A stretch of 39,124 bases of DNA. It comes from Streptomyces ureilyticus. GTDB lineage: Bacteria; Actinomycetota; Actinomycetes; Streptomycetales; Streptomycetaceae. The stretch lies in NCBI RefSeq assembly GCF_011045025.1, contig NZ_JAAKZX010000083.1:1-39124 (forward strand), in the 5' to 3' direction. A program made the position numbers and the translations under genes. The notes under the pieces are model-generated. The model ran no database searches. It was not told the origin of the DNA and saw only the letters and a list, made by a program, of their open reading frames with translations. Positions 16,080 to 23,690 of this stretch are shown here, piece after piece. Numbering within the stretch: the stretch's first letter is position 1; the number at the start of each line of letters is the position of its first letter.

Positions 16080-16106
16080 GCGGATGTGGCCGCGGCCACA
16101 TCCGCC
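16079..16106. promoter_or_regulatory. 28-base perfect palindrome before the YiaA-like gene
   Basis: Half-site GGCGGATGTGGCCG (16079-16092) followed immediately by its exact reverse complement to 16106. It ends 13 bases before the ATG of the YiaA-like gene, so it would sit at the promoter/leader; in RNA it would fold into a 14-base-pair stem with no free loop. Operator or cruciform-prone element; unexplained. Confidence 0.6.
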
Positions 16107-16119
16107 GATCCTTGTCCGC

Positions 16120-16407
16120 ATGAGTGAGACACCTGTCAAGCAGCAGAACACCGCGGCCTTCTACGGCCAGGCGGTCGCTTCGTTCGCCGTCGCCATGGCC
16201 GCGACGGCCGTCGGCATCCTCCGCCTCGAAGCCGACGCATGGGTGCGCGGCTTCCTGGCGATCGCCGTCCTCTACCTCGTCACCTCGGCCTTCACGCTGG
16301 CCAAGGTGATCCGGGACCGGCAGGAGGCCGGGCAGATCGTCAGCCGGGTCGACCAGGCCCGCCTGGAGAAGCTGCTCGCGGAGCACGACCCCTTCGAGAA
16401 GCTGTGA
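16120..16407 (+). CDS. YiaA/YiaB-family small membrane protein (95 aa)
   Basis: Two hydrophobic helices (about 15-35 and 43-60) match the YiaAB two-helix domain: N-T-A-A-F-Y-G-Q-A-V-A-S-F-A near the N-terminus and G-F-L-A-I-A-V-L-Y-L-V-T-S-A-F-T-L-A-K-V-I-R-D after the turn. A charged cytosolic tail ends D-P-F-E-K-L. ATG 16120 fits the family length; no strong ribosome-binding site is seen because the leader is filled by the palindrome. Family function is unknown; E. coli yiaA/yiaB are stress-linked membrane proteins. Transcribed alone, divergent from the MHS transporter. Confidence 0.85.
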   Translation: MSETPVKQQNTAAFYGQAVASFAVAMAATAVGILRLEADAWVRGFLAIAVLYLVTSAFTLAKVIRDRQEAGQIVSRVDQARLEKLLAEHDPFEKL

Positions 16408-16453
16408 CCACCGCCGGTCGTCCGGTCCGTGCGCTGCGCGGGCAGCACGCAGG

Positions 16454-16469
16454 CTAAGCGCTCGCTCAG
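16454..16469. promoter_or_regulatory. TetR operator, CTAAGCG dyad upstream of the 16550 TetR gene
   Basis: CTAAGCG-CT-CGCTCAG, a 7-2-7 dyad with one mismatch, about 80 bases before the TetR start. It matches the dyad before the MaoC gene at 17751-17766 (consensus CTAAGCGNNYGCTYAG), indicating autoregulation plus control of MaoC. Confidence 0.65.
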
Positions 16470-16549
16470 GCGGCGAGGTATGGTGGTTCGTCCTGCCAGT
16501 GGAGAGTCCTGTCAGCGCAGAACTGACAGCCGAGAAGGGGCGAACAGCG

Positions 16550-17176
16550 ATGAGTACGGCGAAGGAGACGGCCGGCGGCGAGATGCCGCCCTGGGCCGAG
16601 GTCACCCCGGACGCGGCACGGCGGCTGCTCGTCGCCGCGGTGGAGGCCTTCGCCGAGCGCGGGTACCACGCGACGACGACCCGGGACATCGCGGGCCGCG
16701 CGGGCATGAGTCCGGCCGCGCTCTACATCCACTTCAAGACCAAGGAAGAGCTGCTCCACCGGATCAGCAGGATCGGCCACGAGAGGGCCCTCGATGTCCT
16801 GCGGACGGCTGCCCGGGGTGAGGGCAACGCGACCGAGCGGCTCGCGGACGCGGTGAGCTCCTTCGTGCGCTGGCACGCCGGGGCGCGCACCACCGCGCGG
16901 GTCGTGCAGTACGAACTGGACTCGCTCGGCCCGGCCGCCCGCGCCGAGATCATCGCGCTGCGCCGCCAGGTCGACGCCGAGGTGCGCGGGATCATCGAGG
17001 ACGGCGTCGCGAGCGGCGAGTTCGATGTGCCCGACGTGCGCGGCACCACGCTCGCCGTGCTCTCGCTGTGCATCGACGTCGCCCGCTGGTTCAACGTGAA
17101 CGGCACCCGGACGCCGGACGAGGTCGGCGCGCTGTACGCCGACCTCGTGCTGCGGATGGTGGGGGCGAGCAAGTAG
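16550..17176 (+). CDS. TetR family regulator (208 aa), adjacent to MaoC
   Basis: TetR repressor with HTH T-T-R-D-I-A-G-R-A-G-M-S-P-A-A-L-Y-I-H-F (43-62) and a C-terminal ligand domain resembling KstR2/FadR-like acyl-CoA-responsive regulators (S-F-V-R-W-H-A then L-C-I-D-V-A-R-W-F-N). ATG 16550 follows GAAGGGG at a good distance. It converges with the MaoC hydratase gene, and both promoters carry the same CTAAGCG dyad. The pair probably forms a two-gene regulatory unit in which the repressor controls itself and MaoC in response to an acyl-CoA-type ligand. The ligand is inferred from family and context only. Confidence 0.87.
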   Translation: MSTAKETAGGEMPPWAEVTPDAARRLLVAAVEAFAERGYHATTTRDIAGRAGMSPAALYIHFKTKEELLHRISRIGHERALDVLRTAARGEGNATERLADAVSSFVRWHAGARTTARVVQYELDSLGPAARAEIIALRRQVDAEVRGIIEDGVASGEFDVPDVRGTTLAVLSLCIDVARWFNVNGTRTPDEVGALYADLVLRMVGASK

Positions 17177-17252
17177 CTCCCACTGCCGGGAGTCTCCGGC
17201 CGTCGGCAGCTTCGTACGCCCTGAGGTGTCCGGAGCGCACGCGCTGACGTGG

Positions 17253-17714
17253 CTAGAAGTAGTAGCGCGATACCGACTCCGCCACGCACACCGGCTTGTC
17301 GCCGCCCTCGCGTTCCACGGTCACCGCGGCCGTGAGCTGGACTCCGCCGCCGGCCTCCGTGACCTCCTTGAGCACCGCGGTGGCGCGCAGGCGCGAGCCC
17401 ACCGGTACGGGGGCCGGGAAACGCACCTTGTTGGTGCCGTAGTTGACGCCCATCTTCATGCCCTCGACGCGCATGATCTGCGGGACGAGCGTGGGCAGCA
17501 GCGACAGCGTCAGATAGCCGTGCGCGATGGTCGTACCGAACGGCCCGCCGGCAGCCTTCTCCGGATCGACGTGGATCCACTGGTGGTCACCGGTCGCGTC
17601 CGCGAACAGGTCGATCCGCTTCTGGTCGATCTCCAGCCAGTCGCTGTACCCCAGCTGCTCGCCCACCGCCGCCTTCAGATCGTCGGCGGACGTGAAGATC
17701 TTCGGCTCTGCCAT
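17253..17714 (-). CDS. MaoC family (R)-specific enoyl-CoA hydratase (153 aa)
   Basis: Hot-dog-fold hydratase. The hydratase-2 motif is present as F-A-D-A-T-G-D-H-Q-W-I-H-V-D with catalytic Asp43 and His48, followed by F-G-T-T-I-A-H-G-Y-L-T-L-S-L. It is a single-domain MaoC of normal length and likely works as a homodimer in the cytosol, hydrating trans-2-enoyl-CoA to (R)-3-hydroxyacyl-CoA. ATG 17714 has GGAGG upstream. An operator dyad (17751-17766) lies in its promoter and matches that of the convergent TetR gene. Substrate chain type is unknown. Confidence 0.92.
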   Translation of the reverse strand: MAEPKIFTSADDLKAAVGEQLGYSDWLEIDQKRIDLFADATGDHQWIHVDPEKAAGGPFGTTIAHGYLTLSLLPTLVPQIMRVEGMKMGVNYGTNKVRFPAPVPVGSRLRATAVLKEVTEAGGGVQLTAAVTVEREGGDKPVCVAESVSRYYF

Positions 17715-17750
17715 GTGTCCTGGCCTCCCGCGTTGCTCCGATATACATCC

Positions 17751-17766
17751 CTAAGCGACTGCTTAG
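17751..17766. promoter_or_regulatory. TetR operator upstream of maoC
   Basis: CTAAGCG-AC-TGCTTAG, 7-2-7 dyad with one mismatch, beginning 37 bases before the MaoC start. Same motif as at 16454-16469. It lies in the 131-base MaoC/SoxR divergent region, so soxR expression could also be affected. Confidence 0.68.
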
Positions 17767-17845
17767 CATCGTCGGGTACGGAGCCCATGTCAACGGACCG
17801 GAAGCGTGCGGACCGGGGCCCCGACGACTGGGTAGGCTTCGAGTG

Positions 17846-18370
17846 ATGCCCAAGATTCCAGAGAAGATCCACGAACTCACGGTGGGACAGCTGTCGGCCC
17901 GCAGCGGCGCCGCCGTGTCCGCCCTTCACTTCTACGAGTCCAAGGGCCTCATCAGCAGCCGTCGCACCGCGGGCAACCAGCGCCGCTACTCTCGTGACAC
18001 GCTGCGCCGCGTCGCCTTCGTACGGGCCGCGCAGCGCGTCGGCATCCCGCTGGCCACGATCCGCGACGCACTCGCCGAGCTCCCCGAGGGGCGCACGCCG
18101 ACGCGGGAGGACTGGGCTCATCTCTCGGAGGCCTGGCGCTCCGAACTGGACGAGCGCATCAAGCAGTTGAGCCGGCTGCGCGACCATCTCACGGACTGCA
18201 TCGGCTGCGGCTGCCTGTCCCTGGAGAACTGCGTGCTCTCCAACCCGGACGATGTCTTCGGCGAGAAGCAGAGCGGTTCGCGGCTCATGGTGGAGCGTCG
18301 CACCGCCGGGACCAAGCAGAAGCCCGTCGGGAAGCGACAGCGGGCCTGTGAGCCCGAGGGCAGCTGCTGA
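17846..18370 (+). CDS. soxR: Redox-sensitive transcriptional activator SoxR (174 aa)
   Basis: MerR-family regulator with HTH T-V-G-Q-L-S-A-R-S-G-A-A-V-S-A-L-H-F-Y-E (12-31), coiled-coil dimer helix, and the [2Fe-2S] cluster ligands C118, C121, C123 and C129 in the C-x2-C-x-C-x5-C pattern, one position from E. coli SoxR (119/122/124/130). In Streptomyces, SoxR responds mainly to redox-active secondary metabolites such as actinorhodin rather than superoxide. The long basic tail after the cluster (about 45 residues, rich in Lys/Arg) is typical of actinobacterial SoxR. ATG 17846 is adjacent to in-frame GTG 17843. No CCTCAA/TTGAGG-type SoxR box was found nearby, so targets lie elsewhere. Confidence 0.95.
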   Translation: MPKIPEKIHELTVGQLSARSGAAVSALHFYESKGLISSRRTAGNQRRYSRDTLRRVAFVRAAQRVGIPLATIRDALAELPEGRTPTREDWAHLSEAWRSELDERIKQLSRLRDHLTDCIGCGCLSLENCVLSNPDDVFGEKQSGSRLMVERRTAGTKQKPVGKRQRACEPEGSC

Positions 18371-18377
18371 AGCAGCT
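18362..18377. terminator. Short hairpin at the soxR stop codon
   Basis: AGCTGCT-GA-AGCAGCT, a perfect 7-base stem whose loop overlaps the soxR TGA, in the 46-base gap to the convergent MFS gene. Likely a bidirectional terminator, weak by length. Confidence 0.5.
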
Positions 18378-18416
18378 TCCGGGCACCGCCCGTTCCGCCC
18401 CGCCGACCAGTGGGGC

Positions 18417-19724
18417 TCAGCGGCTCTCGCGTTGCGGTGGCGCCGAGGACGTACGCTTCGCCCGCTCCCCCGGTTCGTCCTCGTCTTCGTCTGCGTCCAT
18501 GTCTTCGTCTGCGTCCATGTCTTCGTCTGCGTCCATGTCTTCGTCTGCGTCCTTGTCGGTGGTACGTCCCTGTCGCAGCCCCAGTCCCGACGCGATCACC
18601 AGCAGCGCTCCGAGCATCACGAACGGCGCCGCCACGCCCGCGACTCCCGCCACCAGACCCGCCGCGGCCGGTGCCGCGACCTGGCCGAGGCGGTTGCCGG
18701 TCAGGCGCAGAGCGAGGGCGGTGGAGCGGGCGTCGGACGGGGCGGCCTGGACGACCGTGGTCATGGAGAGGGGCTGGCCGACGCCCAGGCAGAAGCCGAG
18801 TGCCGCGAGGATCACGGCCAGCGCCCAGACCGGGACCGGCACCGCGATGCCCGCGCACAGGGCGGCTGCCAGCAGGCAGGTCGAGGTGAGCAAGGCGGCC
18901 CGGCCGAGCAGGCGCAGCATCGGTGTCATCACCAGGCGGCAGGCGATCGTCGCCGCCGCGCGCAGGCTCAGCAGCAGGCCGATGACGGACGGCGGGATGC
19001 CGCGGTGCTCGCCAACTACCGGCAGGTACGCGGTGAGGATGTCCGTGGCCGAGAGAACGGCGAGGCTGATGAAGATGCCCGCCGGTACGCCACGGGTGCG
19101 CAGGATGCGGTGGACGGGGACGCGTTCCCCTTGGGGCGTACGGAACTTGGCGGTCGTACGGTGCTCGATGCGCCACAGCGAGGTGAACGCGACGGCGGCT
19201 CCCGCGCCCGCGACGAGCAGCGCCAGCGCGCTGGTGCCCGCCATGTCGGGGCCACCGATCAGGGCGCCCGCAGCCATCGGTCCGACGAGCTGGCCGAGGG
19301 AGGCGCCGATGGTGAAGTGGCCGAAGTTGCGGTCCTGTTCGTGCGGGGCGGACTGGCGGGCCACGATCGACTGGGCGCCGATCACGAAGCAGAGGTGACC
19401 GAGGCCCATCACTCCGCTCCAGGCCGCCATCGCGAGCAGGGAGTTCGCGACACCGCTGAGGGCGCAGCCGCCGGCGATCAGTACGACGCCGATGGGCAGC
19501 AGGGGCGCGCACCGGCCCTGGTCGGTCCTGCGGCCCAGCGGTACGGCGACGAACAGCGGCAGCAGCGCGTACACGCCCGCGATCACGCCGACGGCGGCCT
19601 CGTCCGCGCCCAGCGCGAGGGCCCGGTAGGAGACGGCGGGCCGCGCCATCGACACCGCCCCCTGCGCGAAGCTGAAGGCGATGACGAGGCGTAGCAGCCA
19701 GCCGCGGTTCCCACCGGGCCTCAC
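18417..19724 (-). CDS. MFS transporter with acidic repeat tail (435 aa)
   Basis: Twelve-helix major facilitator. Visible signatures are V-P-L-G-R-R-T-D-Q-G-R in loop 2-3 and a helix-11/12 segment with L-T-G-N-R-L-G-Q. The first helix begins W-L-L-R-L-V-I-A-F. The start is taken as GTG 19724, 5 bases after GGAGG; a TTG at 19736 is in frame but overlaps that ribosome-binding site. The C-terminus after the last helix is a hydrophilic tail of (D-A-D-E-D-M) repeats encoded by four 18-base tandem copies. It follows the CitMHS gene by 33 bases on the same strand, so the two are probably cotranscribed. Substrate unknown. Confidence 0.87.
   Translation of the reverse strand: MRPGGNRGWLLRLVIAFSFAQGAVSMARPAVSYRALALGADEAAVGVIAGVYALLPLFVAVPLGRRTDQGRCAPLLPIGVVLIAGGCALSGVANSLLAMAAWSGVMGLGHLCFVIGAQSIVARQSAPHEQDRNFGHFTIGASLGQLVGPMAAGALIGGPDMAGTSALALLVAGAGAAVAFTSLWRIEHRTTAKFRTPQGERVPVHRILRTRGVPAGIFISLAVLSATDILTAYLPVVGEHRGIPPSVIGLLLSLRAAATIACRLVMTPMLRLLGRAALLTSTCLLAAALCAGIAVPVPVWALAVILAALGFCLGVGQPLSMTTVVQAAPSDARSTALALRLTGNRLGQVAAPAAAGLVAGVAGVAAPFVMLGALLVIASGLGLRQGRTTDKDADEDMDADEDMDADEDMDADEDEDEPGERAKRTSSAPPQRESR
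18483..18554. repeat. 18-base minisatellite, 4 copies, inside the MFS gene
   Basis: Unit gtcttcgtctgcgtccat at 18483-18500, 18501-18518, 18519-18536 and (one mismatch) 18537-18554. As the unit length is divisible by three, copy-number change keeps frame; on the minus strand it encodes D-A-D-E-D-M repeats in the cytosolic tail. Not a CRISPR: no spacers. Confidence 0.92.
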
Positions 19725-19757
19725 GGTGTCCTCCAAGAGTTGAGGGCCAGAAGGGGA

Positions 19758-21218
19758 TCAGATGATTCCGAACAGGATCCCCGCACCGAGTACCACGAGG
19801 GAAGTCAGCGCAGCCCACTTGACCACGAACTTGGTGTGGTCGCCGAACTCCACCTTCGCCATCCCCACGAGGACGTATACGGCGGGCACCAGCGGGCTGG
19901 ACATGTGCAGCGGCTGGCCGACGAGCGAGGCGCGGGCGATCTCCAGCGGTGACACCCCGTGCGCGGCGCCGGCTTCGGCGAGCACCGGCAGGACGCCGAA
20001 GTAGAAGCCGTCGTTCGACATGAAGTACGTGAGCGGCAGGCTCAGGAAGCCGGTGACGATCGCCATATGCGGGCCCATGCCCTCGGGGATGCCGTCGACG
20101 AGCCACTTCGCCATGGAGTCGACCATGCCGGTGCCCTGGAGGACGCCGGTGAAGACGGCGGCGGCGAAGACCATTCCGGAGACGTTGAGCACGTTCTCGG
20201 CGTGGGCGCCGAGGCGGGCCTTCTGGTCGGGCATGTGCGGGAAGTTGACGGTGAGCGCGAGCGCGGCGCCGAGGATGAACAGGACCGGGATCGGCAGCCA
20301 CTCCATGATCATGGCGGTGAGCAGGGTCACCGTGAGCAGCGCGTTGAACCAGTACAGCTTGGGGCGCAGCGTCGGGCGGTTGGGGTCCAGGCCCTGGAGT
20401 CGTACGTCGTCCTCGTCGTCGCCCGCGGCCTCGGAGGCGTCCGTTCCGGAGCCCACGCCACCGGTGGTCTTGCCCGTACGGCCCTTCGCGTCACCGGAGC
20501 CGGCGGAACCGGCACCGGCACCGACCAGCACCGTCTCGGTCTCCGGCTGCTCCTCCTTCTCCCGGATGTCCTTCTCCGTCTCCAGGACCTCGTCCAGGCT
20601 CAGCACCCCGAGCCGCTTGCGCTCGCGGCGGCCGAGTACGTAGGAGAGGAAGATGACGAAGAGCAGGCCGACGGCGAGGGCCGGGATCATCGGGACGAAG
20701 ATGTCGCCGGCGTCGAGCTTGAGCGCGGTGGCGGCGCGGGCGGTGGGGCCGCCCCAGGGCAGGGTGTTCATGACGCCGTTGGCGGTGGCGGCGACGCCGG
20801 TCATCACGACCAGGCTCATCTTGAGGCGCTTGTAGAGCGGGTACATCGCCGAAACCGTGATCATGAAGGTGGTCGAGCCGTCGCCGTCGAGCGAGACGAT
20901 CGCGGCGAGCAGGGCCGTACCGACGACGATGCGCAGGGGGTCGGCCTTGCAGAACTTCAGGATGCCCCGCACGATCGGGTCGAAGAGCCCGACGTCGATC
21001 ATGACGCCGAAGTACACGATGGCGAACATCAGCATCGCGGCGGTGGGCGCGAGTTGGCCCACTCCCTCGATGACGTAGTCGCCGAGATGGGCACCCTTTC
21101 CGACGAACACACAGAAGAGTGCCGGGATCAGTACGAGCGCCGCGATCGGCGACATCTTCTTCATCATGATCAGGACCAGGAAGGTCGCGATCATGGCGAA
21201 GCCGAGGATGGTCAGCAT
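19758..21218 (-). CDS. CitMHS-family citrate-divalent metal:H+ symporter (486 aa)
   Basis: Multi-helix carrier of the CitMHS family (B. subtilis CitM and CitH, which take up citrate complexed with Mg or Ca). Diagnostic segments: A-L-V-L-I-P-A-L-F-C-V near the N-terminus, S-L-D-G-D-G-S-T-T-F-M-I-T, N-T-L-P-W-G-G-P-T-A-R-A, and the C-terminal Y-F-M-S-N-D-G-F-Y-F-G-V-L-P-V. A hydrophilic central loop of about 80 residues (roughly 225-300), rich in Glu/Gly and ending D-D-E-D-D-V, is longer than in family members. ATG 21218 removes a non-hydrophobic N-terminal extension. The dyads at 21228-21312 suggest regulation. The MFS gene follows 33 bases downstream. Confidence 0.9.
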   Translation of the reverse strand: MLTILGFAMIATFLVLIMMKKMSPIAALVLIPALFCVFVGKGAHLGDYVIEGVGQLAPTAAMLMFAIVYFGVMIDVGLFDPIVRGILKFCKADPLRIVVGTALLAAIVSLDGDGSTTFMITVSAMYPLYKRLKMSLVVMTGVAATANGVMNTLPWGGPTARAATALKLDAGDIFVPMIPALAVGLLFVIFLSYVLGRRERKRLGVLSLDEVLETEKDIREKEEQPETETVLVGAGAGSAGSGDAKGRTGKTTGGVGSGTDASEAAGDDEDDVRLQGLDPNRPTLRPKLYWFNALLTVTLLTAMIMEWLPIPVLFILGAALALTVNFPHMPDQKARLGAHAENVLNVSGMVFAAAVFTGVLQGTGMVDSMAKWLVDGIPEGMGPHMAIVTGFLSLPLTYFMSNDGFYFGVLPVLAEAGAAHGVSPLEIARASLVGQPLHMSSPLVPAVYVLVGMAKVEFGDHTKFVVKWAALTSLVVLGAGILFGII

Positions 21219-21273
21219 GAGTGGATACCTAACGTTCGCCCTTGAACAGCCACCAGGGCCGGCGGTTGGAGCG

Positions 21274-21312
21274 ACGTTAGGGCGCTCGTGCAAGCGTTAA
21301 CAAGATGTTGAC
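21274..21312 (-). promoter_or_regulatory. Putative citMHS promoter with overlapping dyads
   Basis: On the minus strand TTGTTA (21303-21298) and TAACGT (21279-21274), 18 bases apart, form a plausible sigma-70-type promoter 56 bases before the ATG. A dyad GTTAACA-AGA-TGTTGAC (21296-21312, one mismatch) overlaps the -35 and could bind a repressor. The -10 is part of ACGTTAGG (21274-21281), mirrored by CCTAACGT at 21228-21235. Confidence 0.45.
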
Positions 21313-21340
21313 GTGCGAGCAATAAGCGCAAAAAGCCTGG

Positions 21341-23596
21341 TCAGGGCGTTGTCCCTGTTGGCGCGACCTCGACGGGTATGCCATTGAGGACCGCATTGCC
21401 GGACAGCGGGTCGAGCAGCGAGCCGTCGAGAAGCTGGTTGACGTTGACTCCGGGCTCGGTGGCGGCGTGACGCATACGGGTGCCCGGCCGGTCGTGACCC
21501 CAGCCGTGCGGGAGGCTCACCACCCCGCGCCGGATGCCGTCGGTGACCTCGGCCGGAGCCGTCACCTCTCCCCCGGCGCCCTTGATCCGTACGGAGTCTC
21601 CGTCCGCGATCCCGAGGCGTGCGGCGTCGTCGGGGTGGAGGTGCAGGGTGCAGCGATTGGTGCCGCCGGTCAGGGCGGGGATGTTGTGCATCCAGCTGTT
21701 GTTGGAGCGCAGGTGGCGGCGGCCGACGAGGACGAGGCCGTCGGGGCGCCGGCGCAGAGCGTCCCTGAGGCGCGGCAGGTCGTCGGCGATCGGCTGCGGC
21801 AGAAGTTCCACGCGTCCGCTGCGGGTCTTGAGGGGCTGGGGCAGGCGCGGCTGGAGAGGGCCGAGGTCGATGCCGTGCGGCTGGTCCAGCAGCTTGTCCA
21901 GGTTCAGCCCTTCCGGTCGTACGCCGAAGCCGTCGCCGTACGGGCCGAGGCGCAGCATCATGTCGAGCCGTCGCTCGGGGCCGTTGTCGCCGGTGAGGGC
22001 GGCGGCGAGCTCGCGGGGGTCGCGGCCGTGCACCGGGGAGTGCGGTTCCTTGACGGCCTTGCCGAGGGTCTGGTCGATGACCATGGCGTCCACGGCGGAG
22101 GGCTCTGTGCCGTGCATGCCGGTCGCGGCGAGGACGAGCCGGGCGAGGATCTCGGTCTCGGCCATGCGGCCGGGTTCGAGGGGGACGGCGGCGCGGGTGT
22201 AGCGGACCTGGTTGCGTACGGCGAGCGTGTTGAAGGCGAAGTCGTGGTGCGGGCTCTGCGAGGGCGGGGGCGGCGGCAGCACGACGTGGGCGTGGCGCGA
22301 GGTCTCGTTCAGGTACGGGTCGACGCTGACCATGAAGTCGAGCGAGTCGAGGGCCTTGTCGAGACGGTCGCCGTCGGGCGCGGACAGGACGGGGTTCGCG
22401 GCGATGGCGATGAGGGCGCGGACGGGTTCGCCCTCGGTGGTGGCGGTGTCGATCTCCTCGGCGAGTGCCGCGATGGGCAGTTCGCCCTTGGCTTCCGGGT
22501 GGCGGCTGACCCTGCTGTGCCAGCGGCCGAGCGCGAATCCGCGGCCGGGTCCGGCGGGACGGGGCGTCTTGTCGGTGGCGGCCTGCGGGAAGAGGGCGCC
22601 GCCGGCCCGGTCGAGGTTGCCGGTGAGGATGTTCAGCACATCGACGAGCCAGCTGGCCAGGGTGCCGTGCGGGACCGTGCAGCTGCCGATGCGGCCGTAG
22701 ACGGCGGCGGTGGGCGCGGCGGCCAGTTCGCGGGCGAGCGCCCGGATCGTACCGGCGTCCACGTCGCACGCCTCGGCGACGGCTTCCGGGGTGAAGTCCC
22801 GTACGGCATCGGAGAGTTCGCCGAGTCCCTGCACCAGCTCGGCGAGTTCACCGAGGTCGGTGAGCTTCTCCTCGAAGAGGACGTACGCCATGGCCGCGAG
22901 CAGCAGCGCATCGGTGCCGGGGCGGATGGCGACGTGCCGGTCGGCGAGTTTGGCGGTACGGGTGCGGCGCGGGTCGATCACCGTGAGGGTGCCACCGCGT
23001 GCCTTGAGGGCCCTGAGCTTGCCGGGGAAGTCGGGTGCGGTGCACAGGCTTCCGTTGGATTCCAGGGGGTTGGCGCCGATCAGGAGGAGGTGGTCGGTGC
23101 GGTCGAGGTCGGGTACGGGGATCGCGTGGGCGTCGCCGTAGAGCAGCCCGCTGGAGACGTGCTTGGGCATCTGGTCGACCGTGGAGGCCGTGAAGAGGCT
23201 GCGCGTGCCGAGGGCGCCGAGCAGTACGGGCGGATAGAGGGCACCGGCCATGGTGTGGACGTTCGGGTTGCCGAGGACGACGCCGAGGGCGTGCGGTCCG
23301 TACGTCTCGACGACCGGCCGCAGTCCTGCCGCCACCGCGTCGAACGCCTCCTCCCAGGTGGCCTCGCGCAGCTCACCGTCCTTGCGCACCAGTGGAGTGC
23401 GCAGCCGGTCGGGGTCCGCGTCCACGGCGCCGAAGGAGGCTCCCTTCGGGCAGATGAACCCCTGGCTGAACACATCGGCGCGGTCACCGCGGGCGCCGGT
23501 CACCCGGGTGCCCTCGATGGTGAGCGTCAGCCCGCAGGTGGCTTCGCACAGGGGGCAGATGCGCAGGGCGGTGCGGGAGTCGGTGGTGGTGGACAC
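21341..23596 (-). CDS. Molybdopterin oxidoreductase, DMSO-reductase superfamily (751 aa)
   Basis: Prokaryotic Mo/W-bis-MGD oxidoreductase. Residues C14, C17, C21 and C49 form the N-terminal [4Fe-4S] motif C-x2-C-x3-C-x27-C. The molybdopterin domain follows (G-A-N-P-L-E-S-N-G, V-I-D-P-R-R-T-R-T-A), then the C-terminal dinucleotide-binding domain (R-S-N-N-S-W-M-H-N; L-P-H-G-W-G-H). No Tat signal is present, so it is cytosolic. The start is GTG 23596, with GGAGG 5 bases upstream. Around residues 137-150 (TASTVDQMPKHVSSG), where formate dehydrogenases have N-V-D-x-C-A-R-x-C/U-H, no Cys, SeCys or obvious Ser ligand aligns by eye. No NAD(P)H or electron-transfer subunit is adjacent. Reaction unknown; family certain. 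Confidence 0.9.
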   Translation of the reverse strand: MSTTTDSRTALRICPLCEATCGLTLTIEGTRVTGARGDRADVFSQGFICPKGASFGAVDADPDRLRTPLVRKDGELREATWEEAFDAVAAGLRPVVETYGPHALGVVLGNPNVHTMAGALYPPVLLGALGTRSLFTASTVDQMPKHVSSGLLYGDAHAIPVPDLDRTDHLLLIGANPLESNGSLCTAPDFPGKLRALKARGGTLTVIDPRRTRTAKLADRHVAIRPGTDALLLAAMAYVLFEEKLTDLGELAELVQGLGELSDAVRDFTPEAVAEACDVDAGTIRALARELAAAPTAAVYGRIGSCTVPHGTLASWLVDVLNILTGNLDRAGGALFPQAATDKTPRPAGPGRGFALGRWHSRVSRHPEAKGELPIAALAEEIDTATTEGEPVRALIAIAANPVLSAPDGDRLDKALDSLDFMVSVDPYLNETSRHAHVVLPPPPPSQSPHHDFAFNTLAVRNQVRYTRAAVPLEPGRMAETEILARLVLAATGMHGTEPSAVDAMVIDQTLGKAVKEPHSPVHGRDPRELAAALTGDNGPERRLDMMLRLGPYGDGFGVRPEGLNLDKLLDQPHGIDLGPLQPRLPQPLKTRSGRVELLPQPIADDLPRLRDALRRRPDGLVLVGRRHLRSNNSWMHNIPALTGGTNRCTLHLHPDDAARLGIADGDSVRIKGAGGEVTAPAEVTDGIRRGVVSLPHGWGHDRPGTRMRHAATEPGVNVNQLLDGSLLDPLSGNAVLNGIPVEVAPTGTTP

Positions 23597-23643
23597 GGGT
23601 CCTCCGGGTGGGGTGGCGACGTCGGCACGCTGACTGCCGTCGA

Positions 23644-23661
23644 GCATACCGAGCGGTATGC
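23644..23661. promoter_or_regulatory. Palindromic TetR-type operator before the molybdopterin gene
   Basis: GCATACCG-AG-CGGTATGC, a perfect 8-2-8 dyad, 48 bases before the oxidoreductase GTG and 30 bases past the stop of the upstream TetR gene on the same strand. Half-site ATACCG resembles sites A-C, but spacing differs, so a different regulator is expected, probably the TetR at 23691-24314. Confidence 0.68.
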
Positions 23662-23690
23662 CCGGTGGGGAGGCCTTCCGCGGGTCGCGC

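Noticed and set aside
18483..18554. Possible CRISPR or phage repeat
   Set aside because: Contiguous 18-base repeats with no spacers, in frame within a protein tail; a minisatellite.
19726..19745. SoxR-box-like CCTCCAAGAGTTGAGG
   Set aside because: It overlaps the MFS ribosome-binding site GGAGG; spacing of the arms is 4 rather than the usual 6 and one half deviates, so it is probably chance.
18118..20301. 727-codon open frame on the minus strand across the MFS gene and neighbours
   Set aside because: Gly/Arg/Pro-rich, no family signature; the correct frames are the MFS and CitMHS genes.
22068..22110. Candidate small gene or regulatory element within the molybdopterin gene
   Set aside because: Codon bias and family motifs of the oxidoreductase continue through it; nothing separate supports it.
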